Positions 1-4,171 of a stretch of DNA of 6,936 bases are shown here, piece by piece. The stretch lies in contig DQUB01000165.1 in the NCBI GenBank assembly GCA_015662475.1, positions 1 through 6,936 of the forward strand, read 5' to 3'. This stretch comes from Pyrodictium sp. GTDB taxonomy: Archaea > Thermoproteota > Thermoprotei_A > Sulfolobales > Pyrodictiaceae. The position numbers were made by a program, and so were the translations under genes. The notes below the pieces were generated by a model. That model saw nothing but the letters and a program-made list of their open reading frames with translations. It searched no databases and was not told the DNA's origin. Positions within the stretch are counted from its first letter, which is position 1. Every line of letters starts with the position of its first letter.

Positions 1-320
1 ACATTGTTGTCTACAAGCCATCTTGCAATAGCAACTCCAACACCACCCCTCATATTGGCAAGAGGGTTTGAGACTACAAGCATGTCAACAACTCTACCAT
101 TGGCAAGGTCTACGAGAGCTAGGTATGGTGCGTGAGCAATACCCCAAGAAACCCTGCTATGAAGACCATTATGCTCGTCTAAACCTGCAGCAACACGAAC
201 AACACCAGAAGACTTAGGCTTTCTAGGCAACTGCTTTGCAACTTCTAAAGCCCTTCTAATCTTCTCAGGGTCGTGGTGAGCTGCATGACCTCCTCCATGC
301 CCACCACAACCACAATTCAT
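1..320 (-). CDS. NifX/NifB-type dinitrogenase iron-molybdenum cofactor family protein (partial, C-terminus beyond window)
   Basis: Reading the minus strand from an ATG at 320 gives 106 residues with no stop before the window edge. Residues 40-106 resemble the small alpha/beta proteins of the dinitrogenase Fe-Mo cofactor biosynthesis family (NifX, NifB C-terminal domain, archaeal MTH1175-like proteins): a GLDEHNGLHSRVS segment, then WGIAHAPYLALVD, a strand near VVDMLVVSNP, and a glycine turn RGGVGVAIARWLV. Family members bind iron-sulfur or Fe-Mo clusters; the archaeal IssA iron-sulfur storage proteins belong to the same group. Ahead of this domain is an extra stretch of about 35 residues beginning MNCGCGGHGGGHAAHH, which looks metal-binding (Cys3, Cys5, His8, His12, His15, His16). 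No nif genes are visible, so a general iron-sulfur or metal role is likelier than nitrogen fixation (inference). The start is the first ATG and has only a weak Shine-Dalgarno, but a TATA-like element lies at about 355-364. Family call is fairly sure, role is not. Confidence 0.8.
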   Translation of the reverse strand, partial: MNCGCGGHGGGHAAHHDPEKIRRALEVAKQLPRKPKSSGVVRVAAGLDEHNGLHSRVSWGIAHAPYLALVDLANGRVVDMLVVSNPLANMRGGVGVAIARWLVDNN

Positions 321-354
321 CACGACTCTCAACCAGGTAAACAAACTATTCACA

Positions 355-364
355 CCTTTTTAGA
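355..364 (-). promoter_or_regulatory. Probable TATA element of the NifX-like gene
   Basis: On the minus strand this reads TCTAAAAAGG, an A-rich TATA-like element. Transcription would start about 26 bp further on, near 333, leaving a leader of about a dozen bases before the ATG at 320. This short-leader layout is usual for crenarchaeal genes. The match is degenerate, so the call is tentative. Confidence 0.35.
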
Positions 365-397
365 CATGTCCCTAAACTCATACCTACAGAACACAGC

Positions 398-403
398 ATA
401 TAT
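398..403 (+). promoter_or_regulatory. TATA box pointing into the GC-rich RNA candidate
   Basis: The bases GCATATATCAG around 396-406 are a good archaeal TATA box on the plus strand. Counting about 26-27 bp from its centre puts a start site at about 426-431, exactly where the GC-rich, foldable segment begins. No plausible plus-strand coding region follows, which favours a non-coding transcript. Confidence 0.45.
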
Positions 404-427
404 CAGCTGGCCACCCCAATACATGCT

Positions 428-575
428 CTGGCGGTTGAGGAGGCTCGAAAGGTCCGACCCTCTATGAGGGGATGTTGAACCGCGCAGCGCCGACGCCATC
501 TTTCAATGGCGATGATGTTGTTACGCACTAGGCGAACATTCTTGATGTGCGTGCCCACCTCGCTGAGCCTCTAAT
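428..575 (+). ncRNA. Candidate structured non-coding RNA (class unknown)
   Basis: This gap between genes is about 58% GC, above its surroundings, and carries several exact complementary pairs: GCGGTT 431-436 with AACCGC 478-483; CCCTC 458-462 with GAGGG 466-470 around a 3-base loop; CGCCAT 494-499 with ATGGCG 506-511 around a 6-base loop; ACGCAC 523-528 with GTGCGT 547-552; and GAGGCTC 440-446 with GAGCCTC 565-571. The last pair interlocks with the first, giving a pseudoknot layout. In hyperthermophiles, GC-rich islands in moderate-GC genomes commonly mark structural RNAs. The plus strand is preferred because a TATA box lies at the correct spacing; on the minus strand it would instead be the 3' untranslated end of the filament operon. 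It does not match what I know of tRNA, 5S rRNA, SRP RNA or RNase P RNA. An alternative reading as a C/D-box guide RNA at 508-569 is given among the findings. Confidence 0.45.
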
Positions 576-581
576 AAAGCC

Positions 582-1529
582 TTAGGGAATACCGCTAGTT
601 GGTAGTGGTGGTAGAGCAGGTCCTATAGCTCCTGGTAGTGGTAGTGTGATTGGCCCTAATATGAAGAGGGCATAGATGACCGTGTTCAGTAGGAGCATCA
701 AACCAGCATAGAGGAAACCAGCACTAGTTTTAAGCCAGACAATCTTCCCATACATGAGGCCCATGCCAATAGCAAGAATGAAGCCTAGCCAGTAGAAGCT
801 ATAGCTGACTAGCTGCATGTTCACAGTCATTGTGAATCCTGGACCTCCAATCTTCAACTGTGCAAAGCCTGGAAGAAACACCTTTATCATCAGGTATGAG
901 AGTGAGATAAACATCAAATAGCTCAGCAAGAATACTGGTAGGTAGGTCCTGATAAGCGTCTTGTATCGCTCCCTTACAATGCGAATACGTGTATAGTAGT
1001 GGGTTGCAACCTCTAACACATTTAGTGCTTGAGGTCCTGCATGGTAAGCTTCCATGAGAATGTATATTATCCTGCTAAGCCAGGGGTGTGGAAACTCCTT
1101 CAAAGCAGTTTCAAGAGCATGGGAAGGAGGCATACCTGCAACCTCTATTCTAGCATAGGCATTTCTAAGTATGTGGCCGAGAACCCCATACCTCTCTGAA
1201 AGTCTTGCTATTGTGCGGAGAGCCTCTAGAAAATTAGCTCCACTCTTCATAGCTGATACCATATCGTCTAAAAGTCTTGGAGTGCTATCGATAATGCTTT
1301 CCAAGAACCTTGCATAAGTGTAGGCTATGTAGCCAGCAACTATCAATATCATAGAGCTTATACCGCCATCAACAACAGCTAATACGTAGTCTGCGGGTAG
1401 TGGAAGTGGTGGGATGATTGCACCTTTAGCAAAAGCTATGACTGTAGATATAGCAACGACAAATATGATCATGAAGATGATCAAATATGAGTAACGTTCG
1501 CTAAACTCGTAGTAGAATGCAAGCCTCAT
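582..1529 (-). CDS. Type IV filament platform membrane protein, second T2SSF/FlaJ-like subunit
   Basis: This 315-residue protein is a single-domain member of the T2SSF (GspF/FlaJ/TadC) family, the inner-membrane platform on which the assembly ATPase acts to add or secrete pilin subunits. Hydrophobic helices lie at roughly 12-34 and 51-73, then a mainly helical cytoplasmic T2SSF domain at about 78-190 (including RLLDDMVSAMKSGANFLEAL, typical of this fold), then helices at about 195-218, 240-262 and 271-296. It resembles the C-terminal half of a full-length FlaJ, which normally has two such domains in about 500 residues. The C-terminus, LPLPGAIGPALPPLPTSGIP, is proline-rich and uncharged, and probably lies outside the membrane. 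The ATG at 1529 overlaps the TGA of the preceding platform gene in an ATGA arrangement, so the two are probably translationally coupled and made in equal amounts. It is the last gene of the operon. Family assignment is strong; the exact filament type is not known. Confidence 0.85.
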   Translation of the reverse strand: MRLAFYYEFSERYSYLIIFMIIFVVAISTVIAFAKGAIIPPLPLPADYVLAVVDGGISSMILIVAGYIAYTYARFLESIIDSTPRLLDDMVSAMKSGANFLEALRTIARLSERYGVLGHILRNAYARIEVAGMPPSHALETALKEFPHPWLSRIIYILMEAYHAGPQALNVLEVATHYYTRIRIVRERYKTLIRTYLPVFLLSYLMFISLSYLMIKVFLPGFAQLKIGGPGFTMTVNMQLVSYSFYWLGFILAIGMGLMYGKIVWLKTSAGFLYAGLMLLLNTVIYALFILGPITLPLPGAIGPALPPLPTSGIP

Positions 1530-2380
1530 ACAGCTTCAACCTCACTTGCAATGCTATCCGATATTATGAGTGTTACAAGCATTGATATGGGAACGAGGAA
1601 GACTAGTGTAAGCACCAACATGTCCTCTGCTGGTAGACCTAGTGGGATACCCATCATGCCCCCTAGAACGCTTACAAGGACAATTATAACCGGCCCTATT
1701 ATAACCATTATAATGAAGCCCTCTAGAATGTAGATCAGGCTTGTAAGAGCCTTCTCAACCTTCGAAGCTTTCTCCTCTATAAGGCTTTCAAACTCGCTAA
1801 CAAGAAATTTTGTTGGATCTCCAAGAGTTCTTATAGACGATGATAGCCCCTCTAATATGCGTGCAAGTCTGCGGCTTGGCGATATAAATGCCATGTAGTT
1901 TAATGTTGAGACAATGTCTCTACCTAGAACCTTTGAGTAGTAGAGTCCTCTAAGTACAAGTCTTCTTATAGGCTCAACTCTCTCCACTCTATAGATTATC
2001 TCAAGTGCTGTTACAACATTTTTGCCTGTTGCAGATAGGATTGCGAGAAACCCGATGCTAGAAGCCAAATATTTGTCGATAGTGCTAGCATCACTGCTAG
2101 CTTTCATGTAGGGGTACACTATGGCTAGAGCACCACTCAACATGACTATTAGCATGGAGACGCCTAGGCCTAGTAGTCCTAGCAAGAGAAGGGATAATGG
2201 CAGTGATAGAATTGCTACGATTAGCATGATTAGGTAGGGGAGGTAACCGTAGTCCGACGGTTTTATGCCGGGAAGTACACGGTATACTGCAAGCTCTAGT
2301 GGTGTGTTTGAAAGAGGGGGTAGACCTAACCTCCTAAATATACTTTTGGATATTCCGACAAGAGTCTTTAGAGTCGCCAA
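1526..2380 (-). CDS. Type IV filament platform membrane protein, first T2SSF/FlaJ-like subunit
   Basis: This 284-residue protein is the partner platform subunit. Two hydrophobic helices fall at about 46-90, followed by a helical cytoplasmic T2SSF domain at about 92-210 (YMKASSDASTIDKYLASS, then TGKNVVTALEIIYR, then the LEGLSSSIRTLGDP region), and two more helices at about 214-240 and 253-275. It matches the layout of the N-terminal half of FlaJ, so this gene and the next together make one FlaJ equivalent. Two separate platform subunits occur in bacterial Tad pili (TadB/TadC) and in Epd-like archaeal pili, whereas archaella use one fused FlaJ. The start is a TTG five bases after the ATPase stop codon. 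A purine-rich AGGAGGGTGG at 2391-2400, inside the end of the ATPase gene, serves as ribosome binding site, though its best core is somewhat far from the TTG. Close packing means co-transcription with the ATPase. Confidence 0.83.
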   Translation of the reverse strand: MATLKTLVGISKSIFRRLGLPPLSNTPLELAVYRVLPGIKPSDYGYLPYLIMLIVAILSLPLSLLLLGLLGLGVSMLIVMLSGALAIVYPYMKASSDASTIDKYLASSIGFLAILSATGKNVVTALEIIYRVERVEPIRRLVLRGLYYSKVLGRDIVSTLNYMAFISPSRRLARILEGLSSSIRTLGDPTKFLVSEFESLIEEKASKVEKALTSLIYILEGFIIMVIIGPVIIVLVSVLGGMMGIPLGLPAEDMLVLTLVFLVPISMLVTLIISDSIASEVEAV

Positions 2381-2385
2381 CTTGT

Positions 2386-3990
2386 TTAGACCACCCTCCT
2401 CGAAGTGTAGTACTCTTGTACTTCTCTAGCAAAGTCTTGATAACTGTAAGCTTTCCTCCTCAAAAGCTCTTCCAAGATTCTCTTACGCTCTGCAACCTCT
2501 TGTTCAACAACGCTGGTTGTAACACCTCTAAGCTTTGCAATTCTCTCTAGAACAATGCTACCACCAAATTCGAATGTATCTGTAGCTTCGCCAGTCCATT
2601 GATACACTGTGTTAAACTCCACTTTCCCAGTTTTAGGGTCAACATCTACCACCTCGAAGATACCTAGTATACGGCGTGTAACTCTATCATGTACACGTAC
2701 ACGTGCAATGTGTATGAAAGCATCGATAAACTTTAGCTGGAATGGTGGTATGTTCATTGGTGGGCTTATAAGCCTTGCAACAGCCGTTTCCTTGCTTTCA
2801 GCATGCATGGTTGTTAAACCGCCATGGCCTGTTGCTATAGCTTGGAATAGAACGTAGGCTTCTTCGCCACGAATCTCTCCAACAATAATGTAGTCTGGTC
2901 GTTGTCGTAGACTTGCTTTAACTAGGTCGAAGAGTGTAACCTTTGTAATACTCCCTGGAGCTTCGTGAGCAACCATAGCCACCCAGTGAGGATGTATAAG
3001 TGTTATCTCTCTCGTGTCCTCTATCGTTACAACTTTCATGTCTGGACGGATGAGCATAGCTATCGCGTTTAGTAGGGTTGTTTTACCAGCACCGGTTGCT
3101 CCAAAGATTATTATGCTGCGCTTATTTTCGACAAGATACCATATATACGCTGCCATGTCCACGTCGAGCACACGATATTTTATGAGTTCGAGTATTGTGA
3201 AGGGTACAGCGCGGAACTTTCTAATGGTTGCAGTGCCAGGCTCTGTTGCAGGTTCTATGACGATGTTCACTCTAAAGCCTTCTGGCGTTCTAGCATCTAC
3301 TATTGGTCTTATGGGTGTAAGTTGGATGTTTGATAGCGTGGCTATCCGTGCAAGTATCTCTCTTAGAAGCTCTTCGTCTGGTATGGTTATGGGGGAGCGA
3401 AGGTTCTCGTATCGGGAATGCCAAACATACACGTTTTTGCCGACACCTGGTATGCTGATATCCTCGATGTAGGGGTCTCGAACCATAACATCTATTGGAC
3501 CATAACCTTGCAAGTTTCTCAACACGTAGTAGAGGATCTTTGTTATCGAGTTCTTGCTGAGATCTTTGTGCAAGCCTGTATCGATGAGAACTTCTACAAA
3601 AGCGTTTAGAAGAGCTTGACGTGGTGAACGGGCTAGATCAAAGGATTTTGGAGCATATCTTTCAACAAGCTCGATGATTATACGGCGTAACGCAGCTTCT
3701 TCAAACGGGCTAAGCTTAGGCTCTACAGGTAGGTAGTAGAGTTCACCCTCCTTTTCGGCTATCGCAGCATAAACTTTGATGCCCTTGACCATAGTTTCAA
3801 CGGGATAGAACTCGATTATGTTGTAGCCAGCCCTAAGTATCTCGTCAATAGCAATTTTGCCGGCAGCAAATTCGAAAAATGAGCGGGGTAGAACAGGTTT
3901 TGAAGTAGCTTCTTCACGATCTTTACGGAAAACAGATTTAAGAAACTTTAAATATTTTTGTTTTGTCAACAATGATAACAGTCTTTGCAA
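2386..3990 (-). CDS. Type IV filament assembly / type II secretion ATPase (GspE/VirB11/FlaI family)
   Basis: This 534-residue cytoplasmic ATPase powers subunit insertion or secretion through the adjacent membrane platform, working as a hexamer in known relatives. All hallmark motifs are present: Walker A GATGAGKTT at residues 297-305; the Asp box VVTIEDTREI at about 320-329; the Walker B region RPDYIIVGEIRG ending at 375; and the His box TGHGGLTTMHAES at 387-399. The N-terminal domain (about 35-260) has the archaeal FlaI/GspE-2 look, with YGPIDVMVRDPYIEDISIPG at 163-182. Length is close to FlaI (about 510-520). The start is TTG at 3990, supported by a strong GGAGGG Shine-Dalgarno 7 bases upstream; the first internal Met is residue 67, too late. 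It is the first gene of the tight ATPase-platform-platform run and lies 181 bp after the 811-aa gene. Whether it serves a pilus, adhesive filament or other secretion cannot be told without the pilin. Confidence 0.95.
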   Translation of the reverse strand: MQRLLSLLTKQKYLKFLKSVFRKDREEATSKPVLPRSFFEFAAGKIAIDEILRAGYNIIEFYPVETMVKGIKVYAAIAEKEGELYYLPVEPKLSPFEEAALRRIIIELVERYAPKSFDLARSPRQALLNAFVEVLIDTGLHKDLSKNSITKILYYVLRNLQGYGPIDVMVRDPYIEDISIPGVGKNVYVWHSRYENLRSPITIPDEELLREILARIATLSNIQLTPIRPIVDARTPEGFRVNIVIEPATEPGTATIRKFRAVPFTILELIKYRVLDVDMAAYIWYLVENKRSIIIFGATGAGKTTLLNAIAMLIRPDMKVVTIEDTREITLIHPHWVAMVAHEAPGSITKVTLFDLVKASLRQRPDYIIVGEIRGEEAYVLFQAIATGHGGLTTMHAESKETAVARLISPPMNIPPFQLKFIDAFIHIARVRVHDRVTRRILGIFEVVDVDPKTGKVEFNTVYQWTGEATDTFEFGGSIVLERIAKLRGVTTSVVEQEVAERKRILEELLRRKAYSYQDFAREVQEYYTSRRVV

Positions 3991-3996
3991 GTGCTA

Positions 3997-4004
3997 GCCC
4001 TCCT
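3997..4004 (-). promoter_or_regulatory. Shine-Dalgarno deciding the TTG start of the ATPase
   Basis: The minus strand reads AGGAGGGC here, and the core ends about 7 bases before the TTG at 3990. This strong site at normal spacing supports TTG as the true start rather than a later ATG. Confidence 0.7.
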
Positions 4005-4030
4005 CTAACCGGTATAGTAGGAGTGGGTTT

Positions 4031-4110
4031 GGGCGCCTAGGGCTCGGGGTCGCTCCACCTCTCTTCACCTTTTCAGCACGTCCCTGCGTACCTCAACACC
4101 CTAGGCGCCC
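4031..4110 (-). ncRNA. Candidate small RNA or mRNA leader closed by a 12-bp GC-rich stem
   Basis: GGGCGCCTAGGG at 4031-4042 is an exact inverted repeat of 4099-4110, separated by 56 bases. The segment is about 67% GC, far above the flanking genes. On the minus strand the unpaired part holds boxes like those of archaeal C/D guide RNAs: C-like TTGAGGT 4096-4090, D' CTGA 4076-4073, a 4-base spacer, C' GTGAAGA 4068-4062 and D-like CCGA 4047-4044, with 13 and 14 bases for the two guides. C and D are imperfect and the terminal stem is unusually long for this class. A TATA box at 4134-4141 predicts a start near 4112, right at the stem. It could therefore be a separate small RNA, or the structured 5' leader of the ATPase/platform mRNA. 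Archaea do not rely on hairpin terminators, so a simple terminator is less likely. Confidence 0.45.
4031..4110. repeat. 12-bp perfect inverted repeat with 56-bp spacer
   Basis: The arms GGGCGCCTAGGG (4031-4042) and CCCTAGGCGCCC (4099-4110) match in all 12 positions, and one more T-A pair (4030/4111) adjoins them. It fills the centre of the gap between the 811-aa gene and the ATPase gene. The spacer is pyrimidine-rich on the plus strand (purine-rich on the minus strand) and has only weak internal pairing. Confidence 0.9.
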
Positions 4111-4133
4111 ACAAAGAGATACACTGGCGTACC

Positions 4134-4141
4134 CCTATAAG
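4134..4141 (-). promoter_or_regulatory. Probable TATA box of the small RNA / ATPase-platform transcript
   Basis: The minus strand reads CTTATAGG. A start about 26 bp downstream would fall near 4112, immediately before the 12-bp stem and about 120 bp ahead of the ATPase start. This suggests the ATPase and platform genes can be transcribed separately from the 811-aa gene. Confidence 0.45.
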
Positions 4142-4160
4142 CTGTTGAGCCAATACAGCT
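4140..4160. repeat. Inverted repeat AGCTGT-9-ACAGCT next to the TATA box
   Basis: AGCTGT 4140-4145 and ACAGCT 4155-4160 are exact inverted copies around a 9-base spacer. One arm abuts the minus-strand TATA box and covers the position of the factor B recognition element. It could be an operator for a dimeric regulator, or a small hairpin in the 3' end of the 811-aa gene's mRNA. Six-base arms may also arise by chance. Confidence 0.35.
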
Positions 4161-4171
4161 CTAAAACGGTC

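Noticed and set aside
273..467. Open frame of 64 codons on the plus strand
   Set aside because: It runs antisense through the start of the NifX-like gene, has Thr/Ser/Gln-rich nonsense composition, and overlaps the RNA candidate. No ribosome binding site or family resemblance.
431..575. RNase P RNA (including the reduced Pyrobaculum type), prompted by GAAAGGTCC and the pseudoknot layout
   Set aside because: The conserved P4 strands and the 3' ACAGAA..GGCTTA region are missing, and the resemblance is only a few bases.
420..580. tRNA on either strand, prompted by GGTTCAA on the minus strand near 474-480
   Set aside because: No 5-bp T stem, acceptor stem or anticodon arm can be built around it.
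2690..2712. Near-palindromic GTACACGTACACGTGC stretch
   Set aside because: It sits inside the ATPase coding region and simply encodes the RVRVHD segment; the repetition follows from Val/Arg/His codons.
2609..3609. Plus-strand open frames opposite the ATPase gene
   Set aside because: They are mirror frames of a gene with complete Walker and His-box motifs, and their translations show no domain.
4011..4018. TATA-like GTATAGTA on the plus strand and its minus-strand reading ahead of the ATPase
   Set aside because: On the minus strand it would start transcription at or past the TTG, losing the strong Shine-Dalgarno. On the plus strand it would start inside the inverted repeat. The element at 4134-4141 fits better.
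4031..4113. Plus-strand H/ACA guide RNA, because ACA at 4111-4113 follows the 12-bp stem directly
   Set aside because: The pyrimidine-rich interior forms no upper stem, pocket or kink-turn, and the best TATA box spacing is on the minus strand. Kept only as a remote alternative.
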